The notes: generated from the sequence alone by a model not told the origin. Counted from the stretch's first letter, positions 35,192-44,586 are shown. The stretch: DNA of 64,000 nt from Deltaproteobacteria bacterium (GCA_947445035.1 CANFCK010000004.1:211369-275368), one strand, 5' to 3'. Made by a program: numbers and translations.

Positions 35192-35268
35192 CGGGGTATA
35201 GCTCAGCCTGGTAGAGCGCTTGAATGGGGTTCAAGAGGTCGCACGTTCGAGTCGTGTTACCCCGACCA
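35192..35268 (+). tRNA. tRNA-Pro (anticodon GGG)
   Basis: A complete cloverleaf with acceptor CGGGGTA/TACCCCG, D-stem and loop GCTCAGCCTGGTAGAGC, anticodon stem CTTGA/TCAAG with loop ATGGGGT (anticodon GGG), T-stem GCACG/CGTGT with loop TTCGAGT, and encoded CCA. Confidence 0.94.
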
Positions 35269-35277
35269 AACTTGATG

Positions 35278-35320
35278 GGCCGCTGACGATCGAAGGATTA
35301 TCAGCGGCCTTCGCCGTTTT
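35278..35320 (+). terminator. Terminator after tRNA-Pro
   Basis: A perfect 9-bp stem GGCCGCTGA (35278-35286) and TCAGCGGCC (35301-35309) with a 14-base loop is followed by TTCGCCGTTTT. The rest of the 317-base gap to the next gene (35321-35585) shows no credible gene. Confidence 0.7.
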
Positions 35321-35585
35321 CTGAGGTTCACTGATACAGTAGCCCAGGCGCCGGCTCGTGTGCGCCACGGCCACAATAATAGCCCCAAGGGACTCCGTAC
35401 CGAGCCCGCGGCGCTGATCCTCATACCAGCGGTTGGCCGTCCGAAGGGGTCGAGCGATAGGCGTCGACGCTCTCGCCGCGCCCGGCGAAGCTGCCGGCAC
35501 CGTCGGTGCCCAGCCCGATTCGACGCACCCTGCCCTACGGTGGTGGACGCCGACGGCCACCCCGCCCGAGGAGATACACGCAAGG

Positions 35586-36483
35586 ATGCGCGCCTACGTC
35601 CGCTTCCGCCTGCCGAGTGGCGATTCCGTCGAGCTCGGTCACGGCGATCTCATCGGCCGGTTGTGGTCTGCGGCGCTCACGATCCGCGACGCGCGGGTCT
35701 CCGAGGCCCATGCGATGGTGAGTCTGCGCGGCCAGGAGCTGCTCTTGCTCCCCTTGCGTGGGCGCTTCTCGACCAACGGGCAGCGTGTTTCTTCCTTGGT
35801 CCTGGCCATCGGCCAGAGGATCACCCTCGCCGAGGCGCTTGAGCTCGAGGTCGAGGACGTGTCGCTGCCGGCCGCGGTTTTCGCGGTCGAAGGGGAGGGG
35901 CTCGCGAGGGTGGTGGTGACCGGCGTCTGCAGCCTGTTGACGCGGCCGCGGCCCGAGTTGGTGCCGCGCCTCGTTCCGGACGCGCCAGCGTACCTGTGGG
36001 GCGACGGCGAGGGTTGGTGTCTGACGGTCAACGGCACCAGCAGGACGATTCAGATCGGAGACAACTGGGAGCTGGACGGCCGGCAGTTCCGGGCGGTCGG
36101 ATTGGCGTTGGACAGCGCCGGAAACTCTGCCACCCGGGGGGAGGCCGGCGTCGCCCGCAGCTTGCGGATTGTGGCGCAGTTCGACACGGTTCATGTGCAC
36201 GTGGACGGGGGGGGGCGCGGTGGCGCTCGGGGGACTCGCGGCGCGACTGATCAGCGAGATCGTAGCCTTCGACGGGCCGGTTTCCTGGGAGGTCCTGGCC
36301 GGCGAACTGTGGCCCGACGAAGATGATGTCCATCTGCTCCGACACAAGCTGGACGTCACGCTCTCCCGACTTCGGTCGCGGTTGCGCGAGGCCCGTGTCC
36401 GCCCGGACCTCGTCCGATCCGACGGGTTTGGCAAGGTGGAGATATTCTTGCACACCGGCGACGAGATCGAGGATCGGACTTGA
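35586..36483 (+). CDS. FHA / winged-helix regulator broken by a frameshift at a G9 tract
   Basis: The frame from ATG 35586 encodes an FHA domain (residues of about 1-100, ELGHGDLIGRL...DARVSEAHAMV...LLPLRGRFSTNGQRV), which binds phosphothreonine. It runs out of its expected sequence just after a run of nine G (36207-36215). The +1 frame then continues with a clear winged-helix domain (AARLISEIVAFDGPVSWEVLAGELWPDED...VTLSRLRSRLREARVRPDLVRSDGFGKVEIFL) of the SARP/OmpR C-terminal type, ending at 36483. Removing one G restores a single 298-residue reading frame. It could be a real frameshift, phase variation, slippage or a sequencing error in the homopolymer. The stop overlaps the TTG of the kinase that follows. 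Confidence 0.72.
36207..36215 (+). repeat. G9 homopolymer at the frameshift
   Basis: Nine consecutive G in a coding region, exactly where the FHA frame must shift by +1 to reach the winged-helix frame. Such tracts are prone to polymerase slippage. Confidence 0.75.
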
Positions 36484-39338
36484 TCGCGGACGACAGCAAC
36501 CCCGTCCCGAGCGAGCCAGGGGCGGGCGCCACCGAGACCTTTCCTTCGAGCGAAAGCCGGTATCAACGACAAGGTCTGATCGGGCAAGGGGGCATGGGGC
36601 GGGTGTACGCCGCTCGCGACCCGCGGTTGCGGCGTCAGGTCGCGCAGAAGGTCGCCGCGACGCCCGAACTGGCGGGTCGCCTCGCGCGGGAGGCGGCGAT
36701 CACGGCCCAACTGGAGCACCCGGGGATTGTGGCGGTGTACGACGCCGGTGAAACGGATGGTCAGGCCTGGTACACCATGCGCCTCATCCGCGGTCGTACC
36801 CTGCGCGAACGGCTCGCGGCTTGTCCGACCCTCGCGAGCCGACTCGAGTTGCTCCCCCACCTGCTCGCGGCGTGCCAGGCCGTCGCCTACGCCCACGCGA
36901 TGGGGATCGTCCATCGAGACCTGAAGCCGTCGAACATCATGGTCGGCGAGTTCGGCGAGACCCAAGTCGCGGACTGGGGCCTGGCGACCCCGATTGACGA
37001 GGCGGTGTCGGATTGGCAGCGGATCGCCGCGCAGGAGAGCCCCGCGGCGGGAACGCCCCGCTACATGAGCCCGGAGCAGGCCGCTGGAGCCTCTCCGACC
37101 CGTCAGGCGGACGTCTACGGCCTCGGGGTGGTGCTCTTCGAGCTTTTGGCGGGGAGCGCTCCGAGGCCCGCGACCGGTACGGCCACGCCGCCGGCGGTGC
37201 TGCCGCCAAGCGTGCCCCCTGAGCTGGCCGCCATCGTCCGTCGTTGTCTTCAGGTGGTCCCGGATGCCCGCTACCCCTCGGCGGCTGAGCTGGCCGCGGA
37301 TCTGGGCCGTTGGCTTTCCGGTCAGCGGGTTTCCGCGCACGACTACCGCCCAGGCGAGCTCCTCCTGCGTGTTGCGCGGGCCTGGAGGACGCCGTTGGTC
37401 GCTGCCGGCGTTGCGTTGAGCATCGTCGCAGCCGTGGTCGCGAGCGCGGTGGACCGGGTCGCGGACGAACGGGCGACCGCAGAGGCCAACCTCGCGTTCG
37501 CGCTCGCCGAGCAGTCTCTGGCCGCGCTGCTGGACCTTCGCACGCCCGAGGCAAGCGTCCTCGCCGCACACGCCCTCGCCTATGGTCCCTCTCCGGTGGC
37601 CCGGGGAATATTGGCGGCGACACGCCGAAGCCCGGCAAAGTTGCTCTCCCAGTCTGCCGTGCCCGAGCGCTGCGCGCACTTCGGGGTGCTCTCTCCAGAC
37701 GCATCCGCACTCGCCTGTCATGGCGACGGCATGTTGGAAGTGTGGCGCACGGCCGACATGAGCCGAGCGTGGACGCTTGAGATCAACGTTGTCGAGGCGC
37801 CCGTCTGGATCGGAACTCGGCTGGTGGTCGCAACGATAGATACGTTGGCGTGGATCGACAACGGCGCCATTGTCGGCGTGACGGAGGGCGAGGCGTGGTG
37901 GCCGCTTGCGGGTGAGGGCGTCGTCTTCGCGACCCGGGGACCCGAGGCGCGGGTGCTGTCCCCCGGGGGCGGGTTGGTGGAGTTCGAAATCTGCACGGCG
38001 ACCCGGGCAACCACGCTGGTCGCGGGTCGGGAGCTCGTCGTCGGGTGCGGCGACGGGACGCTACGACGCTACGGCACCGACGGCGTCGTGACCCTGCAGT
38101 TGCCGCTTGGCGAGCGACCATCCTGGGCCGCGCTCGCGTCCAGCGACAGCGGGCTGCTGGTGGGGCGGCTCGACGGTGCCGTGCACACGATGGCGCTGCC
38201 CAGCGGAGTCGTTGGGCGGCTGGTCACCGGTCGCTCCGGTGGGCTCCGCGCCCTGCAACCGATTCCCGGGACGCCGATGGTGCTGGTTCTCGGGGAGCGC
38301 GGGGGGCCGCGCATCTGGAACACGGATGCTGGCGAGTGGGTGGGCTCGTTGCCGAGCGGCGCAACGGGCATGTTCGCCGGAACCGACACGGGCGACGTGT
38401 GGCTCTTGGGGCAGACACTTCAGCGGTGGAATGTCACCGCCGAGCCCGGCCTCACCGCTTTTTCGTTTTCCACTGGCGTCTCCCAGGCGACCCCGTCACC
38501 CTCGGGGGACACGATCGCGGTAGCCCTGGGGAGTGGGGACGTGGTGGAGCGGCGGCTGGCCGACGGCGACACGCTTCGCAAGTGGAGCCTGGGCGACGGC
38601 GTGGCGAAGTGCGTGGCGTACGGCGACGGCGGGCGGCTCGTCGCGGGAGCGATGGGCTCAGACCCGACCGTCCTCGGTCCGGGAGTCGCGACGACTCCGA
38701 TCGGGCTGGGCCTCGTCCTGCGGCGCGCAGGTCGACTCTCGGCCGGCAGGGTGTGGGCGTTGCCCTACTCGAGCACCGTGGTCGTCATCGACCCCACCAG
38801 CGGGGAGGTCGACGTGCACGATGTCGGTCCCGGGCCCATGGACGGCTCCAGCAGCCCGCTCGGTGGGACCGCAGCGATCCTCGATCAGCTGGGTGGCGTC
38901 TGGCTTCTGGACGGGTCGGTATGGAGGGAAGTCCGTCGGGAGGCGGACGCGATGGCGGTGGACGTGGGCGAGGGCGGGGCGCCGATCGTCGTCGCCCGCC
39001 GCCGAGAGGTGTGCATCGACCAGCTCTGCGTGCCCGTGGAGGACGATGTCATCGACGTCTCGATCGCTTCGGACCTCGTGGCGGTGGGTATGCTCTCGGG
39101 GGACATCGTGCTGCTTCGGGCGAGAAATGGCAATCGGGTGGCGCTTTTACGGGGTCACCGCTCCCGGGTGAGCTCGGTGGAGTTCGGCCCCGGAGCCCGG
39201 TGGCTGGTCAGCGGGAGCTGGGATGGAACCGCGCGGGTCTGGGACCTCGACGGGCTCGACGAATCCGCCGAGACGCTGATCGCCGCGGCCGAGCGGACCT
39301 GGGGCATCACCCTGGCCGAGGCGATGCGGTCTCGTTAG
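36480..39338 (+). CDS. Ser/Thr kinase with membrane helix and WD40-type propeller
   Basis: A 952-residue membrane receptor-like kinase. The kinase domain (about 30-295) has GQGGMGRVY, VAQKVA lysine, HRDLKPSN (145-152), DWG in place of DFG, and GTPRYMSPEQ. One transmembrane helix (about 304-325, PLVAAGVALSIVAAVVA) leads to a beta-propeller region with weak WD40 repeats. The last repeat is clear (RGHRSRVSSVEFGPGARWL...SWDGTARVWDL). The cytoplasmic kinase would receive a signal from a periplasmic propeller. The TTG start overlaps the stop of the FHA/winged-helix gene as TTGA, so the FHA protein is a likely partner or substrate. Confidence 0.86.
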   Translation: MIADDSNPVPSEPGAGATETFPSSESRYQRQGLIGQGGMGRVYAARDPRLRRQVAQKVAATPELAGRLAREAAITAQLEHPGIVAVYDAGETDGQAWYTMRLIRGRTLRERLAACPTLASRLELLPHLLAACQAVAYAHAMGIVHRDLKPSNIMVGEFGETQVADWGLATPIDEAVSDWQRIAAQESPAAGTPRYMSPEQAAGASPTRQADVYGLGVVLFELLAGSAPRPATGTATPPAVLPPSVPPELAAIVRRCLQVVPDARYPSAAELAADLGRWLSGQRVSAHDYRPGELLLRVARAWRTPLVAAGVALSIVAAVVASAVDRVADERATAEANLAFALAEQSLAALLDLRTPEASVLAAHALAYGPSPVARGILAATRRSPAKLLSQSAVPERCAHFGVLSPDASALACHGDGMLEVWRTADMSRAWTLEINVVEAPVWIGTRLVVATIDTLAWIDNGAIVGVTEGEAWWPLAGEGVVFATRGPEARVLSPGGGLVEFEICTATRATTLVAGRELVVGCGDGTLRRYGTDGVVTLQLPLGERPSWAALASSDSGLLVGRLDGAVHTMALPSGVVGRLVTGRSGGLRALQPIPGTPMVLVLGERGGPRIWNTDAGEWVGSLPSGATGMFAGTDTGDVWLLGQTLQRWNVTAEPGLTAFSFSTGVSQATPSPSGDTIAVALGSGDVVERRLADGDTLRKWSLGDGVAKCVAYGDGGRLVAGAMGSDPTVLGPGVATTPIGLGLVLRRAGRLSAGRVWALPYSSTVVVIDPTSGEVDVHDVGPGPMDGSSSPLGGTAAILDQLGGVWLLDGSVWREVRREADAMAVDVGEGGAPIVVARRREVCIDQLCVPVEDDVIDVSIASDLVAVGMLSGDIVLLRARNGNRVALLRGHRSRVSSVEFGPGARWLVSGSWDGTARVWDLDGLDESAETLIAAAERTWGITLAEAMRSR

Positions 39339-40447
39339 CCGCCCGCCTGGAACGCGCCCTTGTAGAAGTAGTAGCTGCTGCCATCGTCGCAGAGGACCTG
39401 GCCCCCGTGCCAGTACACGTCCCGGAGCACACTCTGTTCGTCCATCGTGCAGCGCTTCCCGATCATGCTGCTCTTGTCAGCGAAGTAGGCGTCATCGGTC
39501 GCGACATCGGCGATGACGATGCGGGTGCCCTTCGGCAGTGAGTAGTTCAGCGCGTTGGGCGGCGGGGCGGCCACCGCCACTGCGCCGCCGGTGAGTTCGT
39601 ACGCTGCCTTGTAGAAGTAGTAGGTGCTGGCGTCGTCACAGTTGACGTTGCCGCCGTGCCACATTCCATCCTTGAACGTACTCTCTTCGCTCAGTGTGCA
39701 CAGTTTTCCAACGATGGTGGCCTTGTCTGCGTAGTACGCATCATCGGTGGCGATATCCGCCACACGAACGCGGCTGCCCGCGGGCAGGGCCCAGGTGACC
39801 ACCCCCGCGGGGACCGGGGTGGTGGAGACGGTGCCCCCGGCCAGCTCTTCGTAGGCCGCCTTGTAGAAGTAGTAGCTGCTGGCGTCGTCACAGTTGACTT
39901 GCCCGCCGTGCCACTCCACGTCCTTGAGCGAGCTTTCGCCGTCGAGGCGACAGGTCTTGCCCATGATCGTGCTGCGGTCCGAGGAGAAGGCGTCCTCAGC
40001 GTGCACATCTAGGATCTTGACGCGGGTCCCGGAGGGGAGGGGACGCGTGGCGCGCAGACCGGGAATGGCGGGGACGAGGGTACCGGCGACCGCAGGTGCG
40101 GGGCCCAGGTCCAGGTAGGCGGCCTTGTAGAAATAGTAGGTGCTGCCGTTGTCGCAGTCCTTGAGCGAGCCGCCGTGCCAGGCTTCGCCCTGGTGGGTTG
40201 ACTCGCCGTCGGTGGTGCAGGTGACGCCCACCATCGTGGCGCGATCGGTGTAGTAGGCGTCGTCGGTCGCGATCTCCAGAATCTGGACGCGCTCGTTCGC
40301 CGCCACCGTCGACATCGCCCGGCCATCGGCGGGCGCGGTCGTGGGGATGTCGATCCCCGCCTCACGAAGCACCTTCTCGAAATCGCCGCCACAACAGCAG
40401 AAGCCCGCGGCGAAGAGGAGCACACCGACGGGGAGGAGCAGCTTCAC
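39335..40447 (-). CDS. Lipoprotein with four copies of a Cys-paired repeat
   Basis: A 370-residue protein with a signal peptide and lipobox region (LLFAAGFCCCG). It contains four tandem repeats of about 62 residues at a spacing of about 85: residues 50-111, 139-199, 223-283 and 305-366. The consensus is GxRVxIxDVxxDDAYxxDRxxMxGKxC...WHGGxxxCDDxSxYYFYKAAY. Each repeat has two Cys (C77/C98, C166/C186, C250/C270, C333/C353), suggesting one disulfide per repeat. Pro/Ala-rich linkers separate them. No known domain was recognised. It is divergent from the selenoprotein gene. Confidence 0.78.
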   Translation of the reverse strand: MKLLLPVGVLLFAAGFCCCGGDFEKVLREAGIDIPTTAPADGRAMSTVAANERVQILEIATDDAYYTDRATMVGVTCTTDGESTHQGEAWHGGSLKDCDNGSTYYFYKAAYLDLGPAPAVAGTLVPAIPGLRATRPLPSGTRVKILDVHAEDAFSSDRSTIMGKTCRLDGESSLKDVEWHGGQVNCDDASSYYFYKAAYEELAGGTVSTTPVPAGVVTWALPAGSRVRVADIATDDAYYADKATIVGKLCTLSEESTFKDGMWHGGNVNCDDASTYYFYKAAYELTGGAVAVAAPPPNALNYSLPKGTRIVIADVATDDAYFADKSSMIGKRCTMDEQSVLRDVYWHGGQVLCDDGSSYYFYKGAFQAGG

Positions 40448-40540
40448 GAAGACCTCGGGGTGGGCGGGAATAACCCGCCGTCTTGAAACCGACCGCTGTC
40501 AGCGGCATCTTAAGTCCGGGGGTGGCGCCTGCTGCTTTTC

Positions 40541-42277
40541 TTGCTCGCCTGCGATTCGACGAGCCTTCCGGAGGACAGCGTCGAACCTGCGGAAACCGCT
40601 GAGCCAGAGCCGGAGCCGGTCGTCCTGGCGCCGCACTGCGACCCCGGCGTGTCGGCGACCGATCCGTTGGTGGAGACCTCGTTCCTCTCGGTGACCAGCG
40701 CCGAGCCGGGGAAACCGTTCATGGAGATCGTCGATGTCGACCTCATCGACGGTGCGGCCTGGGCGGTCGGGCAGGGGGGGCTGGTGGTGGCCGACCTCGA
40801 CGGGGCCGGCGTGCTTACCCAGCGCTTTCGTGACCCGGGGAATGGACGCTTCCACCGGGTCGAGCTGCTGCCCGAGGTCGAGGCCGTGGCCCTCTCGCAC
40901 CGGGACCTGGGCTTGGCGTTCCGCCCCATCGACAACCTGACCAGCATGCTCCCCATGACGGTCGGCGCCGGGCTCGAGGGGCTGGCGGCCGTCGGCACCC
41001 GGCTCTACGTGTCGGACCGCGACCGGGCAGGCGTGGTGGTCCTGGACGTTTCGGAGCCGAGCCGCGCGGTGGAGGTGGGCTTCGGTTCGGGCGGGTCGAG
41101 CACCTGGGAGCTGGCGGCTGGGGATGGAGCCCTCTACGCGGCGGACAACGTCGGGGGGGTGCTGATTTACGATCTCGCGGAGCCTGACGAGCCGGTGTAC
41201 GTCGGCGCTGCGGATTCGCTCGCCGGGGTGCTGGAGGTAGAGGTGGATGGGGCCTTCCTGTACGCTGCCGCCGGGGCCGGAGGCGTGCGCATCTACTCAC
41301 TGGCGGATCCGCTGGTGCCCATCCTGGTCGCGACGGTGAAGACAGGAGGTTCGGCGGTGAGCGCGGCGGTGGACGCCGGGGTTTTGTGGGTTGCCGAACA
41401 CGATGCGGTCTCCGTCCATGACGTGGCGGATCCGGCCAATCCTTCACCACTCGGTCGCGATGAGACCCGGCAGTTCGCCCTGGCGGTGGATGCCGAGGGC
41501 ACGCGCGCGGTGGTCGGCGATTGGGGGTACGTCGAAGCCTGGAGCATCGACGCCGCCGTCGCCGCTCCCGCGCTCGACGTGCCGACGTTGTCGCTCGCTG
41601 CGGGTGACGGCCGCGCCGAGGTGGTGGTGACCAATCGCGGGAACGGCCCGTTGGAGCTTCGCGGCGCGCTGGCGGACGGCGCGGAGGTGCTCGCAGGGAC
41701 GGACGAGCTTGAGCCGGGCGCGTCGACGACGCTGACGGTGCGTTTCGAAGGGGCGCCGCCCACGTCAGTGTGTCTCGCGACCAACGATCCGGACGCGGCG
41801 ACGGTCACCTTTTCGATCGATGCGCCGCCGTTGTCGCCAATCGGGGAGCCGGCCCCGGACTTCGCGCTGCCCTCGCTAGACGGGGAGACACTTCGACTCT
41901 CCGGTCAGCTCGGCCATCCGGTGGTCCTGGCGTATTTCGCCACCTGGTGACCCGTCTGTCCGTCCGAGGTCTCGGACATCGATGCCAGCATCTGGGGCGA
42001 GTACACCGACGACGGGGTGGTCGTGTGGGCGATCGCGTCGGCCGATCCGCTGCAACAGGTGGAACAGTTTCGCGATGCCCTCGGTCTGGAGTTGCCGATC
42101 CTCTACGATGCAGGCGGCGTCGTGCATCAGGACTATGTACAAACGGCTGCGTTCCCGTCGGCCGCCTACCCCCAACAGTGGGTGATCGGCACCGATGGAA
42201 ACATCGCCTGGTCCAAAAACGAATACGACGTGGGCGAGCTCCGCGCGGTCATCGAGGCGGAGCTGGCTGGGTACTGA
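40541..42277 (+). CDS. Selenoprotein: LVIVD-propeller lipoprotein fused to a TlpA-like thioredoxin (UxxC)
   Basis: A single open frame if the in-frame TGA at 41948-41950 is read as selenocysteine. Numbering from the TTG at 40541, the product has 578 residues with Sec470 in FATW-U-PVCPSEVSD, where thioredoxin-fold proteins have CxxC (here UxxC, resolving Cys473). Domains: a propeller of LVIVD repeats (about 50-350), an Ig-like domain (about 355-430), then a TlpA/ResA-like domain (about 437-578) beginning APDFALP, with the cis-Pro in AAYPQQWVIGTDG. The N-terminus is awkward. In-frame codons from 40514 encode a Leu-rich stretch and lipobox LLAC, but the only plausible start (GTG 40522) is out of frame by one base, so a small indel is suspected. 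It is probably a lipid-anchored, extracytoplasmic thiol oxidoreductase. Confidence 0.85.
41948..41977 (+). promoter_or_regulatory. Candidate bacterial SECIS element at the Sec codon
   Basis: The UGA (41948-41950) is followed after 16 bases by a hexaloop AGGUCU (41967-41972), closed by a perfect 5-bp stem GUCCG (41962-41966) with CGGAC (41973-41977). Escherichia coli fdhF has the same AGGUCU loop with about 17 bases after its UGA, and the loop's GGU is recognised by SelB. The stem is shorter than in fdhF and lacks the bulged U. Confidence 0.78.
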
Positions 42278-42324
42278 TCCGGCGGAACTTCCCCGGGAGG
42301 CCGCGGTCCGATAGTCCGGTGCCC

Positions 42325-44562
42325 ATGTCCCCTCGCCGCCAGTTCGCCTTTGCCGGCTTCGGAATCCTGTGTGCGCTCGGAACGGTCGAGGCGGCCTTCT
42401 GGGTCCGAGACGATGGCGCCTTTCCCCATCTGAACGTCTACGCCCCCGACGAGGCGCTGGGAACGCGGTTGTTGCCGGGTACCAGCCAGCGTGTGGCGTT
42501 CGGCGGCAACCCGACCAGCTCTGTGAGGATCAACGCCCAGGGCTTCCGTGGAGCCGACTGGGGGCCGCCGGCCAAGGGCGAGATCGTGGTGGTGGGCGAT
42601 TCTCAGGTCTTCGGCCTTGGCGTGGAAGAGAACCAGGCGCTACCTGCGATGCTCGCCGAGGTCACGGGGCGGCCGGTGATGAACGCTGGGGTGCCGACGT
42701 ACGGACCGCAGGAGTACCTGGCGGTGGTGGAACGGCTCCTCGTCGAGCGGAAGCCCAGCGCGGTCGTGGTGGTGGTGAACCTCGCCAACGATCTTTTCGA
42801 GCGAGATCGTCCCAATCGTGATCGCCACAAAGTCTGGGACGGGTGGGCGGTCCGATCGGAGACGATGCCGGAGGCGGTGTTGGAGTTCCCGGGCCGGAGA
42901 CTGCTCTTTCGTGAGTCGCACTTCGTCCACGCGGCGAGGCGATGGTTGTACACCCACGAGGATGACGCGGACCTGGGCGTGCCCTCGGAGGGCGGACTCG
43001 CCGACCTGCTGCCGGTGGCCCCGGCTGCTGGGGAGGGCCCGATGGTCCAGGCGCAGGAGCAAGGGTCGCTGGACGCGGCGCTCGCCGGCGTCACGGGGAT
43101 CACGGAGGCCACGCCCGACAACCCGAGCTCGGTGGCGGCCAGGGTTCAGCAGGCCGCGCAGGACCGGCTGTACCTGGAGCGCGACCTCTTCCACATGCTC
43201 AAGCAGGTCGATGACACCTGGACCTATGACGACATCGTCGGGGTCGAGGCGGTGCGGGCGCAGAACCGTCCTGGCGACATCGTCTACGAACGCGAGGCCG
43301 AGGGGGCGCGGGGGGTCACGGTGACGGCAGAGCTGCTGAAGCGGGCCGTGCAGTTGCGAAAGACGGCGGTCAGCTCGCTGAGGGAATGGGTCAAGGCACA
43401 TCCCGACCACGATCGGGCCGAGGACGCCAGGGAACTCCTCGCCGAGTGGGACGCGAAGAAGGCGACCCTCGATTCGCTGGCCACGTCGCTCGATGGCGGC
43501 GGGGTTGTCGATTCGCCGCTGGTTGGCTTTGTTCGGGAGCTCAAGACCCTCTGTGAGGGGGCTGGCGCCGAGCTCATCGTGGTCGCGCTCCCGTTGGACG
43601 TGCAGGTGTCGTCTGCGGAGTTCGAGAAGTACGGGCGACTGGCCGAGGACATGACGGCGACGCGGGTGCTGCTGGACGAGCTGGTGGGCAGCTCGCGACG
43701 GGCCGGGGTTCGGGCTGTCGACCTGACGAGCGCGCTGGCCGCCGCTGAGCCCGGCGCATTCCTCAACGCCGACCTGCACATGAGCCCCACCGGCACGAAG
43801 TCTGCGGCGGCGGCAATTGCGCGCACGCTCGACGAACCGAAGCCCGCGGCTGCGCCGGGGACGGGGTTCCCGGAGGGGCGAAGCCGGCTGCCCACGGTCG
43901 CGGAGATGGCGCTCGCCCCCGAGATCACGGTGAAAGGCTCGTCGCGGAATCGTTGTTCGACGAGGCAGCTCCGCGAGTGGCTGGTCGTCGAGTGCGCGGC
44001 GCTTTGGCAGGGGAGCCAGCGCGGTGCCCAGTCCGTCCCTCGCGTGCACGTCGAAGCGGCCCCGTTGGAGACGGCGTGGAGCCTGAGCTACGACGCCACC
44101 ACGGTGATGATGCCGCTCCTGGCTGGGAGGGAGGCGCGCGTCCAGCTCGCTTGGCCGAAGCGAAGTTTGGCAGAGGTCGTGGAGGGCGACGACCCGCCCT
44201 GGGTCAGCGGTCGGCGCGAGACCCTGGTGGTGCGGTGGGAGGGTGACAAGGCGCGGGTCGGGTTCGAGCCGCTTTCGACGCCGTTCACTGCCGACGTTCA
44301 TGCCTATCCCGAGCATCCGGACTGTTTTGCCGACAGCTACGCCGAGTCCTGGTACAACGTCGCGCGTGGCTGCGCGGAGACCTACGAGGCCTGCGGCGAC
44401 GCCCAGGTATGCGCGACGGGAAGTGGAGTTCGCCCGCCGGTGTGCGAGGAGGGGACGGCAGCGGTCGGTTCGTCGGGGTGGTGTTTCGCGTTGTGCGATG
44501 CGGAGACGCCTTGCGCGGAGGGTGTGTGTACGCCGTGGCAGGGGGCGGGGGTTTGTTTGTGA
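42325..44562 (+). CDS. SGNH/GDSL hydrolase-like protein with Cys-rich C-terminus
   Basis: A 745-residue protein with an N-terminal membrane or signal helix (RRQFAFAGFGILCALGTVEAAF). It has an SGNH-hydrolase block with GDSQVFGLG and a late DLHMSPTGTK segment carrying the catalytic Asp-x-x-His pattern, as in AlgX/GDSL-type esterases and acyltransferases. A long helical insertion lies between about 230 and 420. The last 120 residues are Cys-rich, EGF-like and secreted in character. The ATG at 42325 is used; a GTG at 42319 is possible. A role in modifying surface polysaccharide is inferred from the family. Confidence 0.75.
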   Translation: MSPRRQFAFAGFGILCALGTVEAAFWVRDDGAFPHLNVYAPDEALGTRLLPGTSQRVAFGGNPTSSVRINAQGFRGADWGPPAKGEIVVVGDSQVFGLGVEENQALPAMLAEVTGRPVMNAGVPTYGPQEYLAVVERLLVERKPSAVVVVVNLANDLFERDRPNRDRHKVWDGWAVRSETMPEAVLEFPGRRLLFRESHFVHAARRWLYTHEDDADLGVPSEGGLADLLPVAPAAGEGPMVQAQEQGSLDAALAGVTGITEATPDNPSSVAARVQQAAQDRLYLERDLFHMLKQVDDTWTYDDIVGVEAVRAQNRPGDIVYEREAEGARGVTVTAELLKRAVQLRKTAVSSLREWVKAHPDHDRAEDARELLAEWDAKKATLDSLATSLDGGGVVDSPLVGFVRELKTLCEGAGAELIVVALPLDVQVSSAEFEKYGRLAEDMTATRVLLDELVGSSRRAGVRAVDLTSALAAAEPGAFLNADLHMSPTGTKSAAAAIARTLDEPKPAAAPGTGFPEGRSRLPTVAEMALAPEITVKGSSRNRCSTRQLREWLVVECAALWQGSQRGAQSVPRVHVEAAPLETAWSLSYDATTVMMPLLAGREARVQLAWPKRSLAEVVEGDDPPWVSGRRETLVVRWEGDKARVGFEPLSTPFTADVHAYPEHPDCFADSYAESWYNVARGCAETYEACGDAQVCATGSGVRPPVCEEGTAAVGSSGWCFALCDAETPCAEGVCTPWQGAGVCL

Positions 44563-44564
44563 CG

Positions 44565-44586
44565 GGCGCCGGCGGCCTCCGGCGCC
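44565..44586. terminator. Bidirectional hairpin between converging genes
   Basis: An 8-bp stem GGCGCCGG (44565-44572) and CCGGCGCC (44579-44586) with a 6-base loop fills the 28-base gap between the SGNH gene and the DUF362 gene. Confidence 0.6.

Noticed and set aside
35535..37721. 728-codon minus-strand open frame over the FHA and kinase genes.
   Set aside because: Pro/Arg/Gly-rich, no domain. The plus-strand genes have clear FHA, winged-helix and kinase motifs.
41948..41950. Reading the TGA in the TlpA domain as an ordinary stop, with two separate genes.
   Set aside because: The downstream frame has no start near the break and continues the same domain, and a SECIS-like hairpin follows. 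A nonsense mutation remains the alternative and is stated in the finding.
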